46,295 nt of DNA from a virus. Shown piece after piece: positions 30,870-38,338 of the stretch. The stretch lies in IMG/VR virus record IMGVR_UViG_3300012985_000015, positions 1 to 46,295 of that record. One strand, given 5' to 3'. A model generated the notes under the pieces. That model saw only the letters and a list, made by a program, of their open reading frames with translations. It was not told the DNA's origin and did not search any database. Made by a program: the position numbers and the translations under genes. Each line of letters begins with the position of its first letter. Positions within the stretch are counted from its first letter, which is position 1.

Positions 30870-31067
30870 ATGGACAACACCAACAAAGCAACATCCAAAG
30901 GCTTCAAACGTCTTATGAAGAAGTGGTTGGCTACGGCTTCGCCTGCGGCACGTAGCACCTACCGTGATGCTCTCAAACAGCCGACAGGCCTCTGGCCGCA
31001 GCACCTTGACGTAGTGCCCAATGAAGTGAAGGGAGCTACGGCTTGGTGGGCTAGGAAGGGAGGCTGA
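30870..31067 (+). CDS. 65-aa basic hypothetical protein
   Basis: 65 aa, behind a CATTCCGAAGGAA ribosome site. Basic helix (TSKGFKRLMKKWLATASPAAR) and Trp/Pro-rich middle. Unknown; might bind DNA. Confidence 0.55.
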   Translation: MDNTNKATSKGFKRLMKKWLATASPAARSTYRDALKQPTGLWPQHLDVVPNEVKGATAWWARKGG

Positions 31068-31068
31068 G

Positions 31069-31248
31069 ATGAGCACACAGGCTACTAGCAGCGGCGGTAT
31101 TGGGTTTGATGGGTTGTTGACGATTGTCTTCATCACACTGAAGCTATGCAATGTCATCAATTGGTCATGGTGGTGGGTGCTATCGCCGTTGTGGATTCCT
31201 CTGGCCATTCTGATTGTGATTGTAGCTCTTGCTGTGGTTCTCAGTTGA
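31069..31248 (+). CDS. Transmembrane Fragile-X-F-type small membrane protein
   Basis: 59 aa with GGAGG-like upstream sequence. It has two membrane stretches, LLTIVFITLKLCNVI and PLWIPLAILIVIVALAVV, joined by NWSWWWVLSPLW, the phrase characteristic of the small phage transmembrane family known as Fragile-X-F-associated. Function of that family is not known. Confidence 0.7.
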   Translation: MSTQATSSGGIGFDGLLTIVFITLKLCNVINWSWWWVLSPLWIPLAILIVIVALAVVLS

Positions 31249-31269
31249 CATCCGAAGGAGCCTCCTGAA

Positions 31270-31569
31270 ATGGCCAAATTCTATGTAGGGCAGAGGGTAC
31301 GCATAAACTCCCCCGGAGGAGACCTCCACGGTATGGAGACAACCATCATAGCTTTGGACGTGGTGGGATGGAACCGCGATGGTACGACTTTCATTGGTGC
31401 TGGGGTTGAGGCGCCAGCTGGAATTGATATGTCGGATGCCGATGAGGATTTTGATGGTTATAGTTATGAGTACCATGAACTTGAACCCATCGTTGATGAT
31501 GGCCGAAGGGTGATTAGCTGGGAAGAAATGAAAGACCTGTGGACCCCAAAGGAGCTTAGCCATGTCTGA
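31270..31569 (+). CDS. 99-aa hypothetical protein
   Basis: 99 aa, preceded by CATCCGAAGGAG. MAKFYVGQRVRINSPGGDLH is a beta-barrel-like start similar in style to the 113-aa gene at 29298; an acidic tail includes DMSDADEDFDGYSYEYHEL. Overlaps the next gene by 8 bases. Unknown. Confidence 0.6.
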   Translation: MAKFYVGQRVRINSPGGDLHGMETTIIALDVVGWNRDGTTFIGAGVEAPAGIDMSDADEDFDGYSYEYHELEPIVDDGRRVISWEEMKDLWTPKELSHV

Positions 31570-31975
31570 CAATACGAAGTATGCCACCATCCCCGGCTTT
31601 GAACAGCTTACGGCCCAGCAAGTGTTCGACATGTCAGCTAGTCATTTGCTGAAGCAGATGGAACAGAGCCGCGAGCCTCAAGTTCTTCCGTCCGCACCAA
31701 GCGGCCTTTGCCTCTATCGCAACGAGGCGGGCTTGAAGTGCGCAGCAGGCGTGTTCCTTACTGACGCGGGCGCTGAAGAGTGCGATGCTTACGACAATTG
31801 CGGTTCTGGCTCTGGTTGGGGCACGCTATCGGATGCTGGTCTTGTGCCAAATACTAACGAAAGATTGATTCTGCACCTTCAGGATACCCACGACAACCAT
31901 TGGCCGTCGGAATGGCGCGCATGCCTTATCCGCCTCGCTGCCGAGTTTGGCCTAGACGACTCAGTGTGCCGATAA
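31562..31975 (+). CDS. Conserved phage protein (137 aa)
   Basis: 137 aa with AAAGGAGC upstream. It contains GLCLYRNEAGLKCAAGVFLT, a repeated theme in phage proteins of unknown role with conserved Cys-Ala-Ala-Gly, and an acidic loop with Cys. The C-terminus includes DTHDNHWPSEWRACLIRLA. Stop overlaps the next ATG (TAATG). Confidence 0.65.
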   Translation: MSDNTKYATIPGFEQLTAQQVFDMSASHLLKQMEQSREPQVLPSAPSGLCLYRNEAGLKCAAGVFLTDAGAEECDAYDNCGSGSGWGTLSDAGLVPNTNERLILHLQDTHDNHWPSEWRACLIRLAAEFGLDDSVCR

Positions 31976-32217
31976 TGAACTCCGTTCTGTCCCAATCCCT
32001 GTATGGGCAGGTGGAGGCGCTTCGCCGCCTAGAGTACAATCACCATGAAGCTCTCATCATGGCCCAATCGCTCATCCGCATCCTCAGTGAATACCTACCT
32101 GAGACATCGGAGAGCTATCAAAAACTACTAGACAGGATCAGGGACTATGATTACGCTGACGCTGCGGACCATAGAGGAAGACGGGAGTTTGGAAATCGGC
32201 ATCAAGACGAATTGTGA
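31975..32217 (+). CDS. 80-aa helical protein
   Basis: 80 aa from the ATG overlapping the previous stop. Helical (YGQVEALRRLEYNHHEALIM, SYQKLLDRIRDYDYADAAD). The N-terminal extension of the longer frame is unlikely. It overlaps the next gene by 71 bases. Unknown. Confidence 0.6.
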   Translation: MNSVLSQSLYGQVEALRRLEYNHHEALIMAQSLIRILSEYLPETSESYQKLLDRIRDYDYADAADHRGRREFGNRHQDEL

Positions 32218-32320
32218 AGAGAGCACCGATCCCGGAGCTTTTGAAGCCATGTACAAAATCCTAGGCTTTCTTCAAGAACAAGGCATCGTCCAATCTGACA
32301 ACTCAATGAGGATACACTGA
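32147..32320 (+). CDS. 57-aa hypothetical protein
   Basis: 57 aa, MITLTLRTIEEDGSLEIGIK, then a helical end (EAMYKILGFLQEQGIVQ). The ATG lies inside the preceding gene. The sequence after its stop repeats GAGGATACACTG seen at 38376. Likely real because it has alpha/beta alternation, but support is modest. Confidence 0.5.
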   Translation: MITLTLRTIEEDGSLEIGIKTNCEESTDPGAFEAMYKILGFLQEQGIVQSDNSMRIH

Positions 32321-32343
32321 CATGACATCGAAGAGCCCCCAGA

Positions 32344-33999
32344 ATGCGTAAGAAAACAGCATGCCCTAGCTGTGGTCCTAGGGATGTCAGTGGTAACAAC
32401 CTTCTTCTCTATGAAGACTCTGACACCCTCGGCTACTGCTTCCAATGCCAGAAAACCCTAAGCACAGAGAAAGCAATGCCCCCTCAGACGAAGAACAAGG
32501 ACGACAGCTTGGAATTGGCAGCCATTGCTTCGCTGCCTTTCCGTGTTTTGGAAGATCGCAACATCTCCAAGGAGACGTGCCAACGTTTTGGTGTTCGTGT
32601 CGCTCTGGATGAGCAGACGGCCTCTGAAGTGACAGACCATTATTACCCCTACTACCTGAATGGGGAGATTACGGGGTATAAGAAGCGTACGCTCCCGAAG
32701 CACTTCGCTGTTCTTGGGAAGGTGAAGTCGCTATTCGGTCAGGAACAGGCCAAGAAGAATGGCCGCATGCTGATTGTCGTGGAAGGGGAGATTGATGCTC
32801 TGTCTACGTGGGAAATCCTTCAGCAGAAGGGTAAGGCGTACAACGTCGTGAGCCTCCCCAACGGAGCTAATGAGGCAGGCCAACTAGACGCAGCAACGCG
32901 TTCCCAATTGGAATTCTTCACAGCCCACGAGCTTGTAGTGATTTGCCTTGATGAAGATGCTCCGGGACAAGCCACAGCGCAAGCTTTGGCCGAACTCCTC
33001 GTGAGCCAGTGCAAGGTGAAAATCATGCGCTTGGCCCGTAAGGATACGAACGAATACCTCAAGGCAGGCGACATCGACGGCTGGTGGAGTGCTCTCCTCG
33101 GGGCTAAGGACTATGTTCCTGAGGCCATCGAGAACGGCTCTGTGGACAATTTGGACGAACTAACTACGCCCACGCCTCCGGGTGTGTTCGTAGGCTGTCT
33201 GCCGCAGACGATGAAGAAGATGTATGGCCTTCGCCCCGGTGAAATCACGTTGATACTCGCCCCACCCGGTGCGGGAAAGACCACGCTTTGCCGTCAGATT
33301 ACGTACGACCTCCTGCGCAAGCAGGATGGACCCGTCTTCAACATGTTCTTGGAGGAAGGCAAGACCAAGACCCGACAAGGCATTGTGGCCTTGCATGCAG
33401 GGGTGGCCCTCAATCACTTCCGCCGCGATCCGAAGGTGGCTAAACGATCGGCAATCGAAGATGCCAACAACAACGTCCTCTCTAAGCTTGAGATGCTGAC
33501 AAACAATAAGGTGCTTCTCAATGACGAGGCATTGCTGAACAAGATCAATTTCTTTGCCAAGGCCAAGGGCTGTAAGTATGGCGTCTTGGATCACATCTCC
33601 TATGTCCTGTCCAGCCGAGACAGTAAGGATGAACGCAAGGAAGTGGATCAGTTGATGACGAAGCTGTCGCAGCTTGTCGAAGATCAGGGCCTCCATTTGA
33701 TTGTTGTCTCCCACATCAAGCGCAAGCAGCGAGACAGGGACAAGGCCGGAAGCCAGAAATACCCCTATTGGGAAATCCTAAGCCTTGACGACGCGCGCAG
33801 CAGTGGAGCATTCGAGCAGCTTTGCCACAATGTGATTGCACTAGAGCGACAGATTTGCGATCCTAGCGATGCCAGCCCAAAGCCGCTTAGCCGTACACGC
33901 ATCCTCAAGAACCGAGAGGAAAGTACGCTTGGCTTGGGTGACTACTTGATGTACAACACACAGAAGGGCGCTCTAGAACCTGTTGAAGCGGAGTATTGA
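32344..33999 (+). CDS. DNA primase-helicase, T7 gp4 type
   Basis: 551 aa. The N-terminal zinc site is CPSCGP and CFQCQK (residues about 6-39). A TOPRIM domain follows (LIVVEGEIDALST, then VVICLDEDAPGQATA, with acidic metal residues). The C-terminal RecA-type helicase has Walker A APPGAGKTTLCRQI, a motif around LDHISYVLSS, and IVVSHIKRKQ. Length and order match bifunctional phage primase-helicases of the T7 type. It unwinds DNA and makes primers at the replication fork. The start ATG has a weak ribosome site. Confidence 0.93.
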   Translation: MRKKTACPSCGPRDVSGNNLLLYEDSDTLGYCFQCQKTLSTEKAMPPQTKNKDDSLELAAIASLPFRVLEDRNISKETCQRFGVRVALDEQTASEVTDHYYPYYLNGEITGYKKRTLPKHFAVLGKVKSLFGQEQAKKNGRMLIVVEGEIDALSTWEILQQKGKAYNVVSLPNGANEAGQLDAATRSQLEFFTAHELVVICLDEDAPGQATAQALAELLVSQCKVKIMRLARKDTNEYLKAGDIDGWWSALLGAKDYVPEAIENGSVDNLDELTTPTPPGVFVGCLPQTMKKMYGLRPGEITLILAPPGAGKTTLCRQITYDLLRKQDGPVFNMFLEEGKTKTRQGIVALHAGVALNHFRRDPKVAKRSAIEDANNNVLSKLEMLTNNKVLLNDEALLNKINFFAKAKGCKYGVLDHISYVLSSRDSKDERKEVDQLMTKLSQLVEDQGLHLIVVSHIKRKQRDRDKAGSQKYPYWEILSLDDARSSGAFEQLCHNVIALERQICDPSDASPKPLSRTRILKNREESTLGLGDYLMYNTQKGALEPVEAEY

Positions 34000-34000
34000 T

Positions 34001-34258
34001 ATGAAAAAGTTGAATGTCCCTTTGTATTTTGCTTGCTCAAATCTATACCATGTGAGCAAAGTAATGATGGGGAGATGGAACGACGAACTAGGAAGTTATT
34101 GGGACGCCGACGGTGAATATGATTGCACTAAGTTAGGTCACAACTCGTGCATCGAAGATGGCCCTTGTTCAACGTTTTCTTCAACCTCTAAAAAAGAAGT
34201 ACAAGCGTACGTTTTGGGACAACAAGACCTCCGTCGTGTATTGAAATCTAGCCTATGA
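34001..34258 (+). CDS. 85-aa hypothetical protein
   Basis: 85 aa from the ATG at 34001, immediately after the helicase stop. Contains a Tyr/Asn-rich start (NVPLYFACSNLYHVSKVM) and several Cys. ATGA overlap with the exonuclease gene suggests coupling. Unknown. Confidence 0.6.
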   Translation: MKKLNVPLYFACSNLYHVSKVMMGRWNDELGSYWDADGEYDCTKLGHNSCIEDGPCSTFSSTSKKEVQAYVLGQQDLRRVLKSSL

Positions 34259-34716
34259 AGGCATGGATTGATATTGAGACGGACAATCTCTCTCCATTCT
34301 ATACGCGTATATGGTGTGTGAGTGTTTGTCTGGATTCCTCTGGCGAGTGTCAAACGTACACAGACCGAGAGAGCTTCCTGAAGGCGTCCAAGGAATGGAC
34401 GGAGATTGGAGGGCACGGCATTCTGTCCTTTGATCTGTTTGCCTTGTGGTTGTTGTGGGGCATCCCTTTCACTGTAGGACCAGACACGTTCAATGGCAAG
34501 CCTGTCAAGTTCATTGACAGCCTCGTCATGTCTCGCTACTTGCACCCAGATCGGGGGCTTCATGGACTTGAGGAATGGGGCGAGAGATTAGGACTGCCCA
34601 AGCTCGACCACAAAGACTTCACTTGCTACAGCGAAGAAATGCGTGTATACTGTGAACGCGACGCAGCCCTGTCAAGGGCGGTATATCACTACTTGCTGAA
34701 AGAGGAGATGAGCTGA
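34255..34716 (+). CDS. Stand-alone 3'-5' exonuclease domain of a T7-type DNA polymerase
   Basis: 153 aa. Motif I is WIDIETDNL (Asp-x-Glu at residues 5-7). Motif II is the segment ILSFDLFALWLL with its Asp at about 60. Motif III is YCERDAALSRAVYHYL with Asp at about 134. This corresponds to roughly the first 185 residues of T7 gp5 but with no polymerase domain after it; the polymerase is a separate gene 1.5 kb away. It should proofread in trans if it pairs with the polymerase. Confidence 0.88.
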   Translation: MKAWIDIETDNLSPFYTRIWCVSVCLDSSGECQTYTDRESFLKASKEWTEIGGHGILSFDLFALWLLWGIPFTVGPDTFNGKPVKFIDSLVMSRYLHPDRGLHGLEEWGERLGLPKLDHKDFTCYSEEMRVYCERDAALSRAVYHYLLKEEMS

Positions 34717-35060
34717 TGCCTTGGGCAATTGCGGTTGCTGCTATAGGCGCAGCGATGAATAAAGAGAGCAGTATCCCGGATATCAGTATGGGAACGATCT
34801 ACACTGACACTACGCGGACCAAGCCAAAAGAGAAGCAGTGCGGATGGAAATGCACGGGATGTCACGCAACCAACGGTGCCCACGAATCCCAATGCTCATG
34901 GTGTAGGACGTATAGACTGGAAGAAAAGGAAGCTCCGACCGATCCACTACCGGCAAAGTGGTACGAAGAAGAATTACGCATGAGAAAGGCAGCCAGAGAA
35001 GCAATACGTAAGAACGACCCGTCTGTCTACAAAGAACATCCGAAGGAGAGTCCGAAGTGA
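34716..35060 (+). CDS. Zinc-finger protein, RanBP2-like
   Basis: 114 aa, TGATG-coupled to the exonuclease. CGWKCTGCHATNGAHESQCS WC gives W-x-C-x2-C-x10-C-x2-C, the spacing of RanBP2-type zinc fingers at about residues 44-60. The C-terminus is charged and ends KEHPKESPK, carrying the CATCCGAAGGAG site for the next gene. Binding to nucleic acid or a partner is plausible; unproven. Confidence 0.65.
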   Translation: MPWAIAVAAIGAAMNKESSIPDISMGTIYTDTTRTKPKEKQCGWKCTGCHATNGAHESQCSWCRTYRLEEKEAPTDPLPAKWYEEELRMRKAAREAIRKNDPSVYKEHPKESPK

Positions 35061-35302
35061 AGAAGCTTATCCTTGTTGTTAGCACGTTGTTGCTTGGAGC
35101 ATGCACATGCCCGAAGGAGGTGCTGGTGTGTTCGTATGGCGGCGAAGAGTCATTCCGAAGTAGGGCCGCCGTTGGCATTAGGGCCATTTACAATGGCCGA
35201 GTTGTCTACCAGATTGGTAGGTGGGGTGACGGCAAAACCTACAATCCTCGCGCGGGAGAATATTGTGAAGTACAACCAGCATCCGAAGGAGCTAACAAAT
35301 GA
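35057..35302 (+). CDS. Putative lipoprotein (81 aa)
   Basis: 81 aa, GTG start coupled to the previous stop. MKKLILVVSTLLLGACTCPK is a signal peptide with lipobox LGAC, so Cys16 would be acylated. The mature part has Cys and a beta pattern (AIYNGRVVYQIGRWGDGKTY). Envelope-anchored small lipoproteins in phages may block superinfection or act in lysis; the role here is unknown. Confidence 0.7.
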   Translation: MKKLILVVSTLLLGACTCPKEVLVCSYGGEESFRSRAAVGIRAIYNGRVVYQIGRWGDGKTYNPRAGEYCEVQPASEGANK

Positions 35303-35439
35303 TTACCAGAGACGTATCAGACAAGGCACTAGCTGACACACTAAACAAGATAGCTGAACAGTATGACGACGCCTGCGGCTGTCCCCGATGGCTGTGGGAC
35401 TTGTACGAAGAAGCAAGAAAGCAGGAGAAGGCAGAATGA
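35299..35439 (+). CDS. 46-aa hypothetical protein
   Basis: 46 aa, with CATCCGAAGGAG 7 bases before the ATG, and ATGA-coupled at the start. Helical acidic (VSDKALADTLNKIAEQYDD) and CGCPRWLWDLYEEA. Ends overlapping the next ATG. Unknown. Confidence 0.55.
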   Translation: MITRDVSDKALADTLNKIAEQYDDACGCPRWLWDLYEEARKQEKAE

Positions 35440-35636
35440 ATCTCTGGAACAAGCTGAACGTTTTCAACAAGCTATTTGCCATCAGCCTCGCCCTGTTCTT
35501 GTGTGTGCTATGGCTAGCGCCATTTTTCCCCTCCAAGTTTGTCTTTTCGCTGTTTTGCACAGGTCTCTTGGCCCTGATTGGCACGTTTGTCGGGGGTGTA
35601 GCGTCTTTCTTTCATTACTATGACAATAGGCCCTAG
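35436..35636 (+). CDS. 66-aa membrane protein
   Basis: 66 aa from the ATG at 35436 with GGAG upstream. Two membrane segments (FAISLALFLCVLWLAPFF and LFCTGLLALIGTFVGGVAS). It ends where the leader element B begins. Unknown; possibly a membrane-association factor for the replication machinery, which would be speculative. Confidence 0.6.
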   Translation: MNLWNKLNVFNKLFAISLALFLCVLWLAPFFPSKFVFSLFCTGLLALIGTFVGGVASFFHYYDNRP

Positions 35637-35748
35637 AACGCTCTAGGAACGCCTAGGAGCCCATCGTGTTCCTACCCGCTACCCTACTACCTCCCCTAGG
35701 CTGTAATGGCCTCAGAACGCTTCCTAGGAGCTTCTAGAGGCATTCTAA
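35630..35748 (+). repeat. Leader element copy B
   Basis: About 119 bases rich in CCTAGG and CTAG, starting at the end of the membrane-protein gene and ending 20 bases before the macro-domain ATG. It shares 14-mers with copies A (AGAACGCTTCCTAG) and C (GTTCCTACCCGCTA). The 5' and 3' arms resemble each other's reverse complement, so the transcript can form a long imperfect hairpin. Confidence 0.7.
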
Positions 35749-35768
35749 CACCATCCCAAGGACTGCAC

Positions 35769-36188
35769 ATGATTGAATACCGAAAAGGAAGTTTGTTTGA
35801 CGCCCCTGAAGACTTTGTTCTGGCCCATGCTTGTAATTGTCGGGGTGTTTGGGGGAGCGGGGTTGCCGTAGAATTCAAGAAAAGATTCCCGCTAGCCTAT
35901 CAGGACTACCGAGAGGAGTGCGCAAAAGGAATGGGCCCCGGATGGGCTAGTTTGTTTGGCAGGGTTGCTTGTCTGTACACTTCGTACGACTATGGCTCCC
36001 GAGTTAGTACGCCCTACCTCATCTTGCACGACACAGGCTCTGCCGTTGCTGATCTTCTCAGACAGACAGATGCTCCGATTGCTATGCCTAAGATCAACAG
36101 TGGCAAGTTTGGAGTGCCTTGGGAAGACACCGAAAAGGTGTTGAATCTGTTCAGTCGTACTTTCTACGTGTATACGAATGAAAGTTGA
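35769..36188 (+). CDS. Macro-domain protein
   Basis: 139 aa from the ATG at 35769; the longer frame runs through the leader element. The fold signature is IEYRKGSLFDAPEDFVLAHA, then CNCRGVWGSGVAVEFKKRFP and IAMPKINSGKFGVPWEDTEK, the ADP-ribose-binding loops of Poa1p-like macro domains (ADP-ribose-1''-phosphate phosphatase type). It overlaps the polymerase start by 11 bases. It would hydrolyse or bind ADP-ribose derivatives. It lies between the split DNA polymerase halves. Confidence 0.82.
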   Translation: MIEYRKGSLFDAPEDFVLAHACNCRGVWGSGVAVEFKKRFPLAYQDYREECAKGMGPGWASLFGRVACLYTSYDYGSRVSTPYLILHDTGSAVADLLRQTDAPIAMPKINSGKFGVPWEDTEKVLNLFSRTFYVYTNES

Positions 36189-37662
36189 TTGGGATGCTGC
36201 GCTGCGGCTTGCTCAGAAGAGCGCCTATCTCCAAGCAGCACAGGAAATCTCTGGCATTCGCTTTGACCAAGAGAAGGCTAAGGCGCTTCTGGAACGCATT
36301 CGCTGCCTGATGTCGGAGATTGAGGCGGACATTGAACCTAAGCTTCCCTCCCGTAAGCTCAAGAAGAGCGAGGAGAACGAATACACCCTGCCGGCCAAGC
36401 CCTTCAAGCAGGACGGGTCTTTCTCCCATCACATGTTGAAGTTTCTTGACCGGCACGGCATTGAGGCAGATGCGACTTCACGCACCCTGCAATGGCAGGG
36501 GCAGCCAGAAACGATTGTAGGAGGAAAACTCCTCCCAGCAACAAAGCCCATGACCCTGAGCAATCAGGATGATCTAAAGGACTGGCTGATTCAGGAAGGA
36601 TGGGAACCCTCGCTGTGGAACTTGAAGAAGGAGAATGGAAAGCCTGTCCGTGATCCGAAGACGAAGGCCACCATTCGCACCACACCCAAAATGCAGGAGA
36701 ACGGCAAACTCTGCCCCAATCTGGAGGAGATGAGCGGTCCTCTTGTAAAACAAGTGGTGAAGTGGTTGTCATGCCGGAATAGACATTCCGTGCTTGAAGG
36801 GTGGCTGTCCAATCCACGATTGGCTTTCGACGGCAAGCTTACGGCAGCGTCTAGCGGCATCACGAATACGTTCCGCCAGAAACATACTGTTGTAGCCAAC
36901 ATTCCCAAGAACAAGGAACATGTCCTGTTCGGCAAGGAGATGCGAGAACTTTTCATTGCCAATGAAGGGCAGGTGTTGGTTGGGTACGATGCTTCTAGCC
37001 TTGAGGACCGGATCAAAGGGCATTTCACAAGTAAATATGACTCGGGCGCCTACGCTGCCAAGATTCTGGCTCCGGGGTACGACCCCCATCAGGAAAATGC
37101 CGATCTGTGGGGGATTGACCGATCTATTGCAAAGAACGGAACGTACGCTCTTGGTTATTTCTGTGGTGTGGACAAACTAGCCACAACAATCAAGTGCAGC
37201 AAACAAGACGCAGCAACGCGCCACCAAGACTATTGGAAACTCAACAGTGCCCTGAAGCAACTAGACGAAGCCCTAGGAGCCCATTGGGAAGCCAACGGTA
37301 AGAAATACATCGTAGGCATCGACGGGAGGAAGGTGTTCTCTCGTCACCGCCACGGCCTTGTCAACCTCTTGATTCAGAGCACAGGATCAATCATCATGGA
37401 CTTCTCAGCAGCATGGATGGACAAAGCTCTTGGTGGGCTAGTTGTAATGGACGGAGAAGTGTGCTATAATGTCAAAGGACATGAGGTGTTTCGTGTAGGC
37501 TTCTTCCATGACGAATACATTTACTCTTGCGATCCTGAAGTGGCAGAATATGTAGCCGAACTAGGCAAGAAGTCGATTCAGAAGGCAGGGGAACATTTCA
37601 AGCTTCGCGTTCCGCTCATGTCGGAAGCCAAAATCAGCACTGATTGGAGTAAGATTCACTGA
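36178..37662 (+). CDS. DNA polymerase, family A (T7 type), polymerase domain only
   Basis: 494 aa. Motif A is VGYDASSLEDRIKGHF (catalytic Asp about residue 270). Motif B is RSIAKNGTYALGYFCG with the Arg, Lys and Tyr of T7 Pol (about residues 316-330). Motif C is FFHDEYIYSC with the His-Asp pair (about residue 444). The N-terminus begins at the thumb, and the exonuclease domain is missing: it is a separate gene at 34255. All catalytic residues are present, so it should be active. It overlaps the macro-domain gene. Confidence 0.92.
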   Translation: MKVDWDAALRLAQKSAYLQAAQEISGIRFDQEKAKALLERIRCLMSEIEADIEPKLPSRKLKKSEENEYTLPAKPFKQDGSFSHHMLKFLDRHGIEADATSRTLQWQGQPETIVGGKLLPATKPMTLSNQDDLKDWLIQEGWEPSLWNLKKENGKPVRDPKTKATIRTTPKMQENGKLCPNLEEMSGPLVKQVVKWLSCRNRHSVLEGWLSNPRLAFDGKLTAASSGITNTFRQKHTVVANIPKNKEHVLFGKEMRELFIANEGQVLVGYDASSLEDRIKGHFTSKYDSGAYAAKILAPGYDPHQENADLWGIDRSIAKNGTYALGYFCGVDKLATTIKCSKQDAATRHQDYWKLNSALKQLDEALGAHWEANGKKYIVGIDGRKVFSRHRHGLVNLLIQSTGSIIMDFSAAWMDKALGGLVVMDGEVCYNVKGHEVFRVGFFHDEYIYSCDPEVAEYVAELGKKSIQKAGEHFKLRVPLMSEAKISTDWSKIH

Positions 37663-37692
37663 ATCACGCATGAACGCAGTGAAGACCCCATA

Positions 37693-37721
37693 TTGACACC
37701 CACCAACATCTAGGCTATACT
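37693..37721 (+). promoter_or_regulatory. Sigma70 promoter with near-perfect hexamers
   Basis: TTGACA, 17 bases, TATACT, then CTAAAGGC. It lies just downstream of the polymerase and upstream of the structured leader and the coiled-coil gene. The start-site neighbourhood matches that of the 28915 promoter. Confidence 0.8.
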
Positions 37722-37727
37722 ACTAAA

Positions 37728-37828
37728 GGCAAGTCGCGAAAGGGGAAGGTAAGAGGTCCGTATCGCAAGGCGAAATGCCCTAGACCCGGTTGCCCGCTTG
37801 TCACAATCACACTCAAGGAGAAAGTGTC
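37728..37828 (+). ncRNA. Structured leader of the 37829 gene
   Basis: The transcript from the 37693 promoter begins near here. GGTC/GACC with an inner GGC/GCC forms a hairpin, and ACACT/AGTGT closes a loop that contains the AAGGAG ribosome site (about 37810-37826). Folding would hide that site, so it looks like a translational control leader. Confidence 0.5.
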
Positions 37829-38338
37829 ATCAAAATCATCGAAGCACTCAAGCGTCTGAAAGACCTCACCATCAAGGCGGAAGACCTCCGCACCAAGATT
37901 GGACAGCACAGCGCCGACCTCAACTACGAGACGCCTGTCTACGAGAATCAGAAGGATCAGGTGGACAGTTGGCTTCAGAGCCATTCTGACATCCTGAAGG
38001 AAATCCTGCGCCTGCGTACCGCAGTGCAGCGCACGAACCTTGAAACGAAGGTGACGATTGATCTGAATGGCAAGGGTGTTACGCACTCGATTGCCGAGTG
38101 GATTCACCGCCGCCGCGATCTTGCTGCCGCAGAGGCTACGGCTTACGCCAAGCTCACCGACCGCAATCTCAAGGAAGGCATGGCGCAGCAGTCGAGCGGT
38201 CAGGCGATTGAAGTGAAAATTCGCCGCTACTACGATGCCAAGACCCGCGATGAAAACATCTCCAAGTACAAGTCGGAGCCGCACATCATTGATTCGACGT
38301 TGGAAGTGACGAACGCTGTCACTGACCTCATCGAATAA
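37829..38338 (+). CDS. Coiled-coil protein, DIP1984-like
   Basis: About 169 aa. The reading frame has no ATG or GTG near the ribosome site; AAGGAG is 8 bases before an ATC at 37829, and a TTG at 37790 lies further upstream without a site. From there IKIIEALKRLKDLTIKAEDL begins a long helical protein, with RTNLETKVTIDLNGKGVTHS resembling the DIP1984/septicolysin-type family. It sits behind a structured leader. Function unknown. The unusual start is open to error. Confidence 0.6.
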   Translation: MKIIEALKRLKDLTIKAEDLRTKIGQHSADLNYETPVYENQKDQVDSWLQSHSDILKEILRLRTAVQRTNLETKVTIDLNGKGVTHSIAEWIHRRRDLAAAEATAYAKLTDRNLKEGMAQQSSGQAIEVKIRRYYDAKTRDENISKYKSEPHIIDSTLEVTNAVTDLIE

